Shown here one piece after another: positions 45,625-61,712 of a DNA stretch of 64,000 bases. The translations under genes and the position numbers were made by a program. Source of the DNA: Smallanthus sonchifolius. Lineage: Eukaryota; Streptophyta; Magnoliopsida; Asterales; Asteraceae. The stretch covers positions 6,703,501 through 6,767,500 of the forward strand of contig CM042034.1 in the NCBI GenBank assembly GCA_023525975.1. Reading direction: 5' to 3'. Positions within the stretch are counted from its first letter, which is position 1, and every line of letters begins with the position of its first letter. A model generated the notes under the pieces. It was not told the origin of the DNA and did no database searches. It worked only from the letters and a program-made list of their open reading frames with translations.

Positions 45625-47166
45625 CTATTTATTATAAAATGCAGAAATGTAGCTTCTCTTCTTTACTTGATAGCCAACTCTTTCACCTTTCATTGCGGTT
45701 ATCTGAATAAACAAAAGACACAATGTAATGTAAATCCTAAATAAGCAATTATAATTTTATACTTTCCATTATAATCAATAATATTTTTTTTTACTTTCCA
45801 TTATATGTTTTACTAACATCTCCAAACAATTAAAAAAAACTCTACATTGCAAAAATAGGCTTTGGGGGGTGGTATCATGTGACATGGTCATTATTTTGAT
45901 AACTTGATCCGTCGTTCGAGTGGTTAAACTAGGAACCAATAGTGTTATCAGTTCGGCTATAGTCGTATAGTCTTATGGGCTAATGGACTAGACACAAATG
46001 ACTTAACTAACTGAAAAAAATGAAACAAAACCGATGAAAAATGGTTGGTGCTTACCTACTCCCTTCATCGGTTGATCGATTTTAAGACCGGTTGACTGAA
46101 TAAGTTGTATAATATTTAATTATTTATACTATAAACATTTCACATACGTGGGCTTAGACCTTAGATTTTTTTTAACAATAAATTGGATAACTGAAGGGCC
46201 ACTGACCCACCTGATCATCTCTACGACTCTACCATCATTAGGAGGAAACCCACCATAGGTGATAAAACCCACTGGCCAACTTGGACCCCTTTTTTGTCAC
46301 TGGTGGGACTTGAACCCAAGACCTCCCCATTTTTGTGAAATCTTGAGTATACACATGATCATCTCTACGACTCTACCACCATCAGGAGGAAACCCACCAT
46401 AGGTGATAAAACTCACTGGCCAACCTGGACTCCCTTTTTTTGTCAGAGGTGGGACTTGAACCCAATACCTCCCCATTTTTATAAAATCTTGAGTATACAC
46501 ATTTAGCACTAAACTAAGCTAGTGGTTGTGGTTAGACCTTAGATGATGTATGCCTTTATCATTAGGCTCCTTTCTCTATTTCCCCCCTCATATAAGAATG
46601 TCAGTGCTTTATCCTTCAAAGTCAAAATATAGTCAAACTTTCAATTTTGACTTGAGTGGAGAACACTTGTTTCAATTGAAAGTTTTCTTTTGGGGATTTC
46701 GTAAAACTAAACCCTAAAACTAGAAATTATCTATGATTTTGATAAAAATATAATAGCTTTCAACCGATCCATGCTCACGGTTCATAACGCCTCAATAAAA
46801 TCTTTCGTATATCCTTTCGGATCATTAAATCTCTAAAATATACATGGTAAGAAGTTTTGATCAAACTGTAAAACAAGATCTAACCAAATGTGTAAACAAC
46901 TTAAACATCAATTGATCTATTTCCAAGTTATAAGCTGGTAGTTCTATAATACTCACGTCGTATGTGAAGAACGACTCAGCTTCAAACCGCATGAAATAGT
47001 ACTTAGCGCAATGACTACAATACCTCGGAGGATCACCCGATCCATGATTCCATGGTGAAAAGAACGAGTAATCATACATTATGAACGAGATAAGCGTCGA
47101 TAAATTTATCGTCATTTCGCGACGCCAATTGACTCCACGATCGCCATTATTGAAGTTTCTCTCCAT
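45625..47166 (-). CDS. Candidate two-exon gene, 95 aa, unknown function
   Basis: Exon 1 (47166-46957) begins MERNFNNGDRGVNWRREMTI and contains DPPRYCSHCAKYYFMRFEAE. It ends at a strong donor (GAC|GTGAGT). Exon 2 (45702-45625) starts after CAG in matching phase with ITAMKGERVGYQVKKRSYIS and ends AFYNK and a stop. The C-x-x-C pair (YCSHCAKY) might bind a metal. I do not recognise the family. The predicted intron (45703-46956) contains a SINE. Exon 2 was chosen by phase and by its natural-looking codons, so other exons could exist in between. It might instead be a fragment of a larger gene. Confidence 0.35.
46167..46531 (-). mobile_element. SINE with internal duplication and 13-bp TSD
   Basis: Same family as 3938-4126 and 6371-6599. 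Perfect direct repeat TTAGACCTTAGAT at 46154-46166 and 46532-46544. On the minus strand it starts CTAGCTTAGTTTAGTGC (A-box) with B-box GGTTCAAGTCCCACC. An internal stretch of about 135 bp is duplicated in tandem (46214-46345 and 46348-46485), so the element has two B-box copies. Confidence 0.85.
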
Positions 47167-47402
47167 GGCTAAGGAAGAAATGAAATTTGGTACTTTTGCT
47201 AGAATATTAATATCTATATAATTATGAGATGTTTATATATATATCAACATGTGGACTTTATTTCGGCCCAATGTAATAAGATGTATTGATTTGGGTCTCC
47301 GAAACATATGTCATCTATGGGCTAATATAATAATATTTATTTTTAGTGGCCCAAACATAATATCTCGGTTAAATATAAGGTTAACTACTTTATTGTTTCT
47401 TA

Positions 47403-47780
47403 CTAGGGTTAGAACCCGTGTATTACAGGGAGTTATAAATAAAATAAATTTAAAACAAAATTTTTAACCCGTCTGTGTTTTTAACCCTTGAAAGTGCAAC
47501 ATATAATTGACAATGAGTGAACCGGTTGCCTAAAGAACAATCCAACCATTGATAATGACTGACCTTGACTCTTATTTATTGTCATTGTGTAACAAACAGA
47601 GAGTGGAAATTGTCTTTTTCGTAGTTTGAAAGAAATTCGTTTGTGTGAAGGCGCGAGTTCCAATATTACTACCTGAAATTATCTCCGTCTCAATAACACG
47701 ACAACCGAGATATATGACTTGTAATCTAGTTCTATTACATAAACCATTTTGTTGGTTAATATTTCTCAAGTCTTGTAAGA
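47403..47780 (-). pseudogene. Helitron 3' end with Pif1-like helicase C-terminal remnant
   Basis: Minus strand: 47769-47572 reads MRNINQQNGLCNRTRLQVIY, LGCRVIETEIISGSNIGTRA. In another frame 47663-47481 reads FKLRKRQFPLSVCYTMTINK with SQGQSLSMVGLFF. Together these match the conserved C-terminus of Helitron Rep/helicase proteins (LRN-x-x-x-x-GLCNGTRL, ... MTINKSQGQS). A one-base shift near 47640 and the loss of everything upstream make it a relic. It is followed about 75 bp later by a Helitron 3' terminus: hairpin remnant, GGGTTCTAACCCTAG, then T (47403). Confidence 0.85.
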
Positions 47781-47829
47781 AGTGGTAAAAAATAAGCTAA
47801 TCGACTAATCCTTTCAATTACCTTTACCG

Positions 47830-47925
47830 CTTTTCTACACCACAGGTGACGATTGCATAAGGATCCGACATGCCATTCAAATTAGCACCGATTCTTTGCG
47901 GCTAACAGTTACACCTACAAAACAT
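47830..47925 (-). pseudogene. Gene fragment: C2-domain exon
   Basis: Minus strand reads IGANLNGMSDPYAIVTCGVE then KR, the calcium-binding loop-1 region of a C2 domain (D-P-Y-A). It resembles plant C2/GRAM proteins. Only this exon-sized piece is present. It lies upstream of the helicase relic in the same orientation. Confidence 0.6.
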
Positions 47926-48721
47926 AAACACCATGCCACTAATCATCAAAATGAAATTCAATAACACGTTTCATAAAGTGCTCAGAATCAGCCGGTTGAC
48001 TAGTGTCATGGATGCTTCAGAAATACAGCAACACATGTAAGAACAAAACATCAAACAACATAAAAATAATAAGTTTTGCATTAACTTTCAGAACTAAAGG
48101 GTAATCTTTTCTTAATAACCCAAATGATTATATCAATTTTGACTTTCAAAATTTATTTGGTTGACCTTCAAGAAGTCAACTGATATCAACGTGCAACCTT
48201 ATTCTTTGACAAAGTATTGAAATATAATATTGGATATCATATATACTTGACTGGATTTTGTTGTGGATAAAGTATCCTTGTTTACTTCCTTTAGAGCTAA
48301 CATCAATTATTTCCCAACTTATTTTAGTCAACCCTCTGATTATTGCTTATGCGAGTGCAAATTATTAGTCAATGTTAGTACCGAAATCGACATTTCTTAA
48401 ACAAATACCGGTTAACGCAAGTGAGATAAGAACTAATGAATTGAAAAGCAGACTATGTGAATGAAAAATGAATCACCTTCCATGGAAGCATGGCCTCCTT
48501 GAAGTTATTAATTTGCAATTTGATGAAATTTTCTTGTTTTATGATACTTGTTGTGTCCTGTTCTCCCTTCAAAATATAAGGGTATTTACCACTTCTTACA
48601 AGACTTCAACACTGAAATTAAATTAATATAAAAAAATACTTTATAATTTGTTATATCTCATGAATGGTAGTTTATTAAAAAATAAAGGAAATGTGATTAG
48701 AATTTCAGGCCATATTTGAGG

Positions 48722-48930
48722 CCTGAAATCATACCTGAGACAGTTCATTTCTATGTCGAATTGGTGATGTGCTCCATCCCACAATATCTATGGTGTTTTA
48801 GTTGAAAAAAAGATTTTATATGTGAATGATCACCGGGCATTACAAATTTATAAAAATTTGAACTTTTATGACATTAATGTAGAAATAGGATACGGTCAAA
48901 ATGGGCATTTGCATAGACAACATTGCGCTT
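48722..48930 (-). pseudogene. Gene fragment: DUF676 serine-esterase-like exons
   Basis: Two consecutive minus-strand pieces match one family in order: about 48917-48858 SALQSFKRNVVYANAHFD and about 48778-48722 DIVGWSTSPIRHRNELSQ, ending at a GT donor. These match 'ALRSFKRRVAYAN-x-x-YDHMVGWRTSSIRR-x-x-ELP' of plant DUF676 lipase-like proteins. The catalytic Ser region is not present. The intron between them is retained, so this is a genomic, not a processed, copy. Confidence 0.65.
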
Positions 48931-49474
<544 letters not shown>

Positions 49475-49488
49475 CTAATATTAGACAA

Positions 49489-49911
49489 CTAGCTTAGACC
49501 CCGTGTAATACACACGGGGTGAAAAATATCAGTACATAAATTTCTCAAATTTTATTTATGTATTTTACAGTTGTAAAAATGTATTACTATACATATATTA
49601 ATGATATAAAATAAAACTCAAAATATGTAAAAAATAATATATAATTGGGTTTCGAAAATACGTCAATTACTATTTAATGTAATTTGACTTTCATTTACTA
49701 TTTGATTGAAAATTAAAATTACATAATTAGGTTTCAAAGTTTTTTATAATAAAGGATAATTTAAAATAAATGTGTTTTAATAGTATAATTAGTAATTTAT
49801 TAAAAGATATGTGTGCATTTAATAAGAGAGAGAGGCGGGAAAAGAATGATAAGATTGAATATGGTAGCGACACGTGGCATGCAAAAACCTTTATTTATTA
49901 TATAGTATAGA
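49489..49911 (-). mobile_element. Non-autonomous Helitron, 423 bp, complete
   Basis: Minus strand 5' TCTATACTATATAATAAATA (start 49911) and 3' hairpin CCCCGTGTGTATTACACGGGG, then TCTAAGCTAG and T. Flanking bases are A and T, as expected. Non-coding. It lies inside the GAPDH gene fragment and is therefore younger than that fragment. Confidence 0.9.
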
Positions 49912-50110
49912 TATATGATTAGTCCTGTAATTTAGGAAGTGATTGATCCGATTGATTGTAATCCCTTGTTTATAGGCTGATTTGTTTCATTCCCTCTGTA
50001 TATATTGGGAGACTTGTGTTAATAGAGAAATACAGAAAGACATTACAATTCTCACGATTGATACCTTTTTGGCACCACCCTGATTATACAAGAACCATAT
50101 GTAAAATAAG
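49912..50110. other. Possible solo-LTR-like sequence
   Basis: The stretch from TGATTAGTCC (49916) to ATTCTCA (about 50060), with 'ctctgtatatattggg' and 'aatagagaaatacag' phrases, resembles copia LTR ends, but no target duplication is clear. Confidence 0.25.
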
Positions 50111-50410
50111 CAAACACTTGCAGAGTGTCAGCCTGAAATAATTCCAGCCATATAATGGCATCCCACACAAACAGGTAAACAAAAGGTGTCAATTTTGATC
50201 CTTTTTCTTGTGAATGGGTTTGATCCATTGACTAAAATAAGTTTCGTAAAAGAGAACATGCTGAATGAATCGACTTGCCCAAAGTGTATTTTTTAATGAT
50301 GAAACCTCCTAAGCTATATTATTATAAATTTTTAGATTAATATGTTATTTTTTGGTCAAAAAGTATTTGGTTCAAGCCAACCCTGACAAAGCCATTTCGA
50401 TCGTTAACTA

Positions 50411-50557
<147 letters not shown>

Positions 50558-50657
50558 TTATGTGTTCTTAATAATACAAATGAAACAAAAACTCAGAAGC
50601 CTGTCAGAAAAAATAATAATTCCCAAAAGATGATTCTATGTCCTCAAACAGATTTTA

Positions 50658-50831
<174 letters not shown>

Positions 50832-51339
50832 CTAATTGCTCAGAAATGAACTAAAACAGAAACTATCATGACGAAATGGCAAAGAATACCAACAACTCTA
50901 CAATAATTTTTGTCATTTAAATTGTAGAACGCCAAGTAATTGAACAAACAGGTATCATAATAATATAATATACTATCTAATTCTAAATGTCGTAGCTTCC
51001 ATGTTATCAACATCAATATGATTCCAGAAATATTTTACACATACAACCAGAGATTAAAAACTTTATCAAGCCATGGATTCATGCTACATATATTGTAAAC
51101 AACCCTTTGGGCCCAAGAACCAGCTTTCCAGGTAACATAGATCCAACAATCCCTAAGTAATGGAAGAATCCCAGTAATAAACAAACCTAATAAACAAAAT
51201 TCATTAATCTTCAAAAAAATCATCACCTGAACAAAGTCGAAGACCAGAAACCCAAAATCCGCATACAATTTCATCATATACGCACATAACATAAATCGAC
51301 CAATAATATCATTTGTTAAAGTGTAAAATTGTGTTAAAG

Positions 51340-51900
51340 AATGTAATCACTCACGTACAGAATTCCATGAAGGAATGAAGGAGCTCGATTGACCCATATC
51401 CAACTGAATGGTGTTTTGCTTCTGAATAGATCCATAAAGACAGTTTCTCAATAATGCCTCTATTCAATTAAATTTTATTTGACAAAAACGATTCTTTATA
51501 AGAAATGGGGACGATTGTAGATTATTAAAAGCTTACCAATATCAATTTAGGGTTTAGATTGATTTCCACCACGTCACTCGGGATCTGCTCGGGTCAATAA
51601 TCGCAACAGATTGATTTGCAACAAATTGTGTGTATTCGTGCACATTCTTCAAATTCATGATTCTAAATTATCAAAACTTCAATTTGAAAACAGATTCAAA
51701 ACCTCACAACCCATAGTCTCTCTCTCCAGATGCGTAAAGGTGAAAAGAACAAATAAGAATCAAAGTGAAATTGAAATTATAGATGAACATACAGATAAGT
51801 GATTTGATTTTGAAGTTCGGTTGTTGAAGATGAAAGAGAGGTTAGTCGATCTGAACGACGATTAGGGTTTTTTGTGTAATAGAAGTGATGGGTTTAAAGG
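51340..51900 (-). pseudogene. Possible captured 5' exons, unknown gene
   Basis: Minus strand 51900-51540 looks like a 5' UTR exon (CT-rich, ending ATTG|GTAAGC). It is followed by a 3' splice site and a second exon-like piece, 51445-51356, ending at a GT (frames MDLFRSKTPFSWIWVN or NTIQLDMGQSSSFIPSWNS). The order UTR, small exon, GAPDH exons suggests a fused transcript leader, but the parent gene is not recognised. Confidence 0.3.
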
Positions 51901-52253
51901 TTAGACCGGGTTTAAAAGGGTTTTATAGGGTAGTAATTCGGGTGGTTTTTAACCCGTGTCTAGACCCGTGTGGTGACCCGTTTACGCTCCATATGTTTTG
52001 GGGGGGAAATGTTGAGGTGAAACGTGGTGCTGAAATGTGACACAAAGTTTTACTTATTTATTATGTATGATAGATTTGTCCCGACTCCCGATATTGGTTA
52101 CGCATATTAGATTTTTTATAACTGGACCGGACAGTGAACTATCCGTCTTAGAGGTTTGTCAATCGAACCGGTCAGACCGGTTGAACTGGATTTAAAAACC
52201 GGATGATGTCATAAATAATATAAAAATTAAAACTAATCATTTATATATATATA

Positions 52254-52664
52254 GTAGGTTATAAACCTCGTATATTACACGAGTTAAATAAATACAATGT
52301 TATATACTTATTAAAAAAACTTATATATTACATATTTATGACATATTATATAGTTTTTTAATACAAATTATAGAAACGTTATATATTATTTTTTTAAAAT
52401 GTTTATAAAAAATGAAAGAAATGTTGAATTTATAAAAAACATTTTATGAACAAACTATATTTTTATATAAAAAAAATATAAAAATAAAAACAATTATATA
52501 AATCATTATAATTTAATAGGAGAGAGAGGCGGGAAACAAAACATTATAAAAACAATTAAATAAATTTGTATAATTAATAGGAAAGATAAGCGAGGAAAAA
52601 TGTTAAGGATGCATGAGAGAGTAGCAACTGTCCACGATTTTCTTTATTTATTATATAGTATAGA
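52254..52664 (-). mobile_element. Non-autonomous Helitron, 411 bp
   Basis: 5' TCTATACTATATAATAAATA at 52664 (minus), 3' CTCGTGTAATATACGAGGTT then TATAACCTAC and T. The last base of CTAG is C here, a probable mutation. Same family as 49489-49911. Confidence 0.75.
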
Positions 52665-52669
52665 TATAG

Positions 52670-53060
52670 ATATAGATATACAAAAGAATTAATTACACGT
52701 ATGACCTTTGTGGTTTACACGGATTTCACTTATAGCCCTTAGGAATCAGAAACTACAGGTTTGGACCAATAGTTTGCACGTTTACAACATAAATGGTTTT
52801 TAAAGTGGATGTCAGTTAAATTTTTTAGTTGTGCATGTGAAATTATATAATAACCCTTTTTCTTAAGTAAATTACAAAGATAGTCATTTTATGGTAAAAA
52901 AGACCGTATTACCCTCATGTGTCTTGAACATGACATGAGTTAATGTTGAAATTTAACGCTCGTTAGTCTAAAGGACTAAACGTGCAAACTTTTTTAAACA
53001 TAAATGACGTTTTCTGTAATTTTCTTAGTTAAAACATGTATCGTGAAATTTTGGTAATAC
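52670..53060. mobile_element. Partial Mutator-like MITE
   Basis: 'acctttgtggtttacacgga' and later 'aaggactaaacgtgcaaact' phrases, the second an inverted match to 'tttgcacgttt' near 52780, resemble long-TIR MULE MITEs. Ends and target duplication could not be fixed. Confidence 0.4.
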
Positions 53061-53561
53061 TTAATTAAAAACGTAATTTGCTATTTGCTATTTTTTAAAT
53101 ATTTTCCAGCATTTTGAAGGAGTAATCAAAGCCTTACATCAAACGTCAACTCATCATGGACCCTCCCAATCCAACGGCTGTAATTGATAAGAATCACTCA
53201 GATCACTCGTTGGGTTAACCCCAGATTGCGTACGCTCGCTCACAATTTATTTCCCGTCAAAAGAGTAAAAATCCTGTGCTCCTCATCCACCGTAAGTATG
53301 CACCTCCAAAACCTAACTTTTGTCTAACTTCGCAATCGCCGGCCGTTCGCCGCCGGCAATGGATCTCAACTGGACCTTCAGTTAACCAGTAGATCACCGC
53401 CGTCCGTCGGAAGGTAACAATTAACAAAAACAAACTTTCGTTCCGTCTTATGCACTTGAGTTCCGAGTTAGGGTTTGAAACTTGACTGTTTACTTTTTCC
53501 TGCCATTAACAGAGATAATTTCTACCTGCTCGTAGCTTGTCGACGAATCTTCATTAACTCA
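53061..53561 (+). promoter_or_regulatory. Upstream and 5' UTR region of the TDBD gene
   Basis: CT-rich and GC-richer from 53210. GT and AG sites around 53290 and 53520 could bound a 5' UTR intron. No named cis-element. Confidence 0.4.
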
Positions 53562-56351
53562 ATGGTATGATTTCCAATCTTTTATAATTTTACTTTTTTT
53601 AATTTACTGTCTCTGATCCTTAATCCTTTTGTGGCTCTGCGTTTATGTATGTGATCATGTTTATGCATTTTAGGTGTTTGAGTATTGTTTTATCAGCAGA
53701 TCATCTAAACTTATGTACTTTGTATGATTTCTTAAATTAATACTGTATGAGCATTTGAACACCTTAATTGTGTTGGCAGTTGGTCAATCAGACTGATCAA
53801 ACAAGTTTTTTTGAATAGTTATGATCCATGTTGCCAAAGGCAGGCCCTCTAGCATAATCTTCATAGATTTAAACTTGATTCCCACTCAATTTCGCTGGTC
53901 TGTCTCTCCATTTCGTTCAAAATCATCATTTTGAAGGAAAACAAGTCTACATCTATGGTTGTTATGCTACTGGGACTGCCTGGAGAAAAAAAGTGAAAGT
54001 TAGGATTGTCACCGGCCAAATTGTAAATTGCCGGTATGGATTATTATCCGCCAATGGGTCATAGTTTGGATTATTAAAATCCAGTTTGTCATAACTATAT
54101 TATGTAGTTCATTTAGTAATTGTAAGTTTTTTTTGTTATGATTTTTCATGATCCAGTCTTTCCACGACAAGGGATTTTGGACGGGGAAAGGGGATGGGGA
54201 CGCGTTATTTGGTAACTCGTCAAGAGTAGAATCAAAACGCGATCAACAATGGTTTACTGATGCAACTGAAACCGAGTTATTTCCTAACAAAAGGCAAGCT
54301 ATAGAATCTCCAAATAGCAAATCAGTTTCTGGAATTCAAGCCTGTCATCTATCTTGGGATAATGTTTCCGCCTTCCAATCACCTCCAAATCAGTTTATTG
54401 ACCGGTTATTAGGATCGCCTGTTGGGATGGATAGCGGGCCAGTGAGTAAAAAGATAGCCCATGATCAAATTGGGAATGGGTCTTTAGTTGGTTTATCAAT
54501 GTCTTATGGTATTGAAGACCATGAGATTAGTGTGAATTATGGTGGGATTAGGAAAGTCAAAGTTAACCAGGTTAAGGACGGTGATAATGGTGTGAGTGCT
54601 TCAAACGAGACCAATTTCATGACAATAGGGCCTAACTATGGAAGTGAAGATGCTAATGTAACGTTAATGGGTCATTCGTATAATAGGTTTGACCCTTCTC
54701 ATCGATCAATGGGTCCTGCATCAGGCAAAGACGAAGAAAATCACATATCAATTGCCAATAGCATATCTTTTGGTGGTTTTCAGGATGAATCTGAGATTGA
54801 AACGTTGACTAGGCCAACGAATGGTTATTTTGTCAAAGAAATGAACAATTATGGATTATCATTTGATCAATCGGCAGTTAATACATTGCAGTCTCCTGGG
54901 ATTAAGGAATTGGATGCATCTAATGCGATTGCGGTTGGAGATACAAATCAGGGGGTCAAAACAAAGAGTAAATTGGAACCGAAACCGGTTAAAAAGGAAG
55001 CCCCTAATAGCTTCCCTTCAAATGTTAGAAGTTTGATGGCTACTGGTATACTAGATGGAGTTCCTGTCAAATATGTTTCAATCTCAAGGGAGGTAAACAT
55101 CTTTGCATTTTATTTAAGTGATTGATATTATGAATAGTCATACCTGTTTATTTTTTTCTCTTTTTGTTGCAAACAAAGTAGTGGCGACAGTTTTGACCCG
55201 TTTACTTCGAAATGGATTAACTTGGGTTATATTTTATATATAACAGGTCAAACGGTAAAATTAGAAAGAAAAAAAACTTGGTTAAAAATGAGATGGGTCA
55301 ACGGGTTGAAACTTGAAAGTGACGCTAAGAGTATTTAAATGCTTTCTATGTCTTAAAAATCTTTTTGGTCAAAGTAATATAATATAGTTACTAAAATGGT
55401 AGCTGGTCAACCCAATCTGGCCCGCAAATTTTGCCCATATTGAAATATTAGTAATCAGATCTTGTTTCAACCGGTTGCCCAACCTGAACATTTTGCCAAT
55501 TCCGAAACAAACCATCTAGAAAAATGATGTATTTTAACAAAATATGACCATTAAAAAGTTTCTTTATAATATTTGTTTTTTTAACCCATGATTTTTTTAA
55601 CACATAAACAGGAACTGAGAGGAATTATCAAAGGTTCTGGCTACATGTGTGGCTGTCAATCATGTAATCACACTAAGGTAAGCTTTTTTTCACTCTTGTG
55701 TTTGATTCCATACATTGTTGGTGTCAAAAAAATCGTTCGTGTTAAATTGTTTCTACTCTGACTAGAGTGAGACGGCTCAAGACGTATGCTGAAACGTGTG
55801 TGTGAGCTAGCGCTTCATTTATCCAACTTTGAATACTTAAAATCATTAACATGCACAATATGATTACAAAAGATATATTATTACAAAAAGGATCCGATTT
55901 GTTTTAATAAAGTGACTTTATAGGGTTTTTGCATTTGAAATTTGAATACACTTCTTACTAATAGTTTTAACTAAATTAACTGTTTTTTTCCGGTTAGGCA
56001 TTGAATGCTTATGAGTTTGAACGCCATGCTGGTTGCAAAACAAAGCACCCAAACAATCACATATATTTTGAGAGCGGGAAAACAATATATCAAATAGTAC
56101 AAGAGTTGAGAAGCACGCCAGAGAGTTTATTGTTTGATGCAATTCAGACCATAACTGGCTCCCCGATCAATCAGAAAGCATTTCGCAGCTGGAAAGGTAA
56201 ATTTAATTTACATTGAGTAGACGATCAGGATTAAAATTTGAATATTTGTTGATGTTAATGTTTAGCTTTTTGTTCTCATTCTTCAGAGTCTTTCCAAGCA
56301 GCTACGCGTGAACTTCAACGGATTTACGGGAAGGATGAACTGAATATATAG
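53562..56351 (+). CDS. Tify-domain-binding-domain (TDBD) protein, five exons
   Basis: Exons 53562-53564 (only the ATG), 54157-55092, 55612-55677, 55998-56196 and 56287-56351 give 422 residues; all introns are GT/AG and phases agree. The start follows from the family's MSF-x-x-KGFWM/T-GKGDG N-terminus, which exactly spans the first junction. Residues 2-285 are poorly conserved and Ser/Asn-rich. From about 288, FPSNVRSLMATGILDGVPVK, then GYMCGCQSCN, FERHAGCKTKHPN and FESGKTIYQIVQEL form a TDBD-type domain (PF16135), known from nuclear proteins that also bear PHD fingers. Here no PHD finger follows; the protein ends EAELQRIYG-like plus a short tail. Arabidopsis relatives (At5g13660/At5g59830 from memory) carry a misleading 'N-lysine methyltransferase' label. 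Likely nuclear, exact role unknown. A probable AATAAA lies near 56475. Confidence 0.88.
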
Positions 56352-56726
56352 CAATAGTTGTTGGTACTAGGTTTCGGATTGTTTGAAGTATAAGAAAATG
56401 GTGGGTGTTTGGATGATTTTGGTGATGAACTTTGATAAGGATATGTACATGAGTTTGTGTATAGATTTTTCTTTAAATAAAGATTGTGATTTGATGATAT
56501 CCAAATGTTGAAGAGATTAATGGCATACGAGAAACACAAAATGTGCCAGAAGAAAGTGTGTTCATATCCTGAGTTTAAAGTAGATGTCAAACAAAAGAAT
56601 GAAACCTAACATGTTTTCACATAACACAAATATTAAAAAGAATGACAAATAAGTAGACCAAACGTGCATCATCATATCGTCACCTACTGCCACAGAGCAC
56701 CACCTCTGAACCGTGCAGTGGCAGTT
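56352..56726. terminator. Shared 3' region of two convergent genes
   Basis: About 375 bp between the TDBD stop and the RAB stop, which face each other. The AAATAAAG near 56474 is the likely polyadenylation signal of the plus-strand gene. The 3' UTRs may overlap. Confidence 0.5.
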
Positions 56727-60402
<3,676 letters not shown>

Positions 60403-60780
60403 TGAAGGATCGGAAGAATTTCAACAAAAAGGAGCCTTGAAAACTGCGTATGTAACAACAATCAAATCAACAACAGATTCAGACTAGCTTAATGATAAGA
60501 GATCCGCCATGGAAACACGAGAGAGATTATTACCTTAGGAAGAAAAATAATCCACTCTACAATGACGGTTGGCTAAGATGCGCCACTTGCCCTGCGCAAT
60601 ATAGCAAAAATGTGGAAAAAGAAGGGTAAACGATGAGGGGGGAGAAAGTTTCCGGTGTTGACGCGTACAAGATTAACCGGTGGACATCTAATAAAGGAAA
60701 CGAAGTGGCCGATCACGGTAATAACCGTGTGCGCGTTGCAGGGAGAACAAATCTGACCTGGATATTTTTGCGTTGATTAC
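60403..60780 (-). promoter_or_regulatory. RABE1 5' UTR with intron, and promoter
   Basis: Minus-strand leader: a UTR exon from 60534 upward ends CCTAAG|GTAATA; the intron ends CGCAG at 60444; then the leader to the ATG at 60402. The promoter lies beyond about 60600. No TATA box was assigned with certainty. Confidence 0.5.
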
Positions 60781-60938
60781 TATTAGGCACTCAAATATCA
60801 TTTTTTGACTCTAATCTGTTTAAATAATCAATTTGGCCACCTAATTATAATTATAATTATTATTATTTGAAAAAAGTACATAAATAAAATTGATGATAAG
60901 AGAAAGAAAAAGATGTAGACATGTTACGTTATTGTATA

Positions 60939-60975
60939 CTAGTTTAGAACTCGTGTATTACACATGGAGTGAAAA
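60939..60975 (-). mobile_element. Helitron 3' terminus (CGTGTAATACACG family)
   Basis: Minus strand: CTCCATGTGTAATACACGAG, then TTCTAAACTAG followed by T at 60938. The body to the right includes or borders the hAT remnant. No 5' end found. Confidence 0.6.
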
Positions 60976-61139
60976 ATATTACAAGCATATTCTTAAATGT
61001 TTGAGAGACCCCCTTCTCTATCAGCAATGATCAACAAACCGTGAAGAGAGAGATAGAGAGACTAGTGATGGAGAATGATAGATTGAAGTTCAGCCGCCAT
61101 AGATATTTAGGTTTTTGTGGGATTTCGTTGAAGATGATG

Positions 61140-61712
61140 TAAGGTGGTAAATCAAATAAGTTGATAATAGTAAATTTTATATTAGCCCCCCTTTGATTTA
61201 ACTAAAGTTACATATTATATCTTATAGTTTGATTTGGAATTTAAACATTCCTATACTTAAATATCTCATATTAAGTATTAATCATGACTAATTAAATCAA
61301 GTAGATAAATAATGTGGTTTGTTGTTAGATTAGTCAATTGATTTATAAATATTTTTTATTTTCTTATTTTTGTTTTACAAGTGTTTTTTTTGCATTTACT
61401 TTTTATTTGTTATTGTGTCTAATCAGTTTATTTATTGTTTAGGTGAATGGTAGAAATTCATTTAAGATTAGATTTTTAGATATGAAGCCTAAATTTGCAT
61501 TGAGTTTTATCAATAAAATTTTCATATTCATTATTTATACATCTTTAAGTTTGCTTGAAATATGTAACCAAATTAATTTGATTTATGAGAAATTTTAAAA
61601 TATCGTTAATTAAATACTATGAATTGTTTTTACGTGACTCATTTTGACCCGATTTGTTTGAACCCTACCCATTTTTTGCACCCTTTAATAAAAATTTATG
61701 AATCCGTCACTG
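61140..61712. mobile_element. Partial hAT-like copy (right end present)
   Basis: Right end (inverted) CAGTGACGGATTCATAAATT matches the hAT ends at 4230-5043. The interior aligns by eye with 4560-5043 ('agataaataatgtggttt' against 'agataaataatatgtttt'). The left end is missing, perhaps removed by the neighbouring Helitron. Confidence 0.6.

Noticed and set aside
49912..50110. Confident solo LTR in the GAPDH fragment
   Set aside because: No matching LTR and no target duplication; only composition and phrases suggest it.
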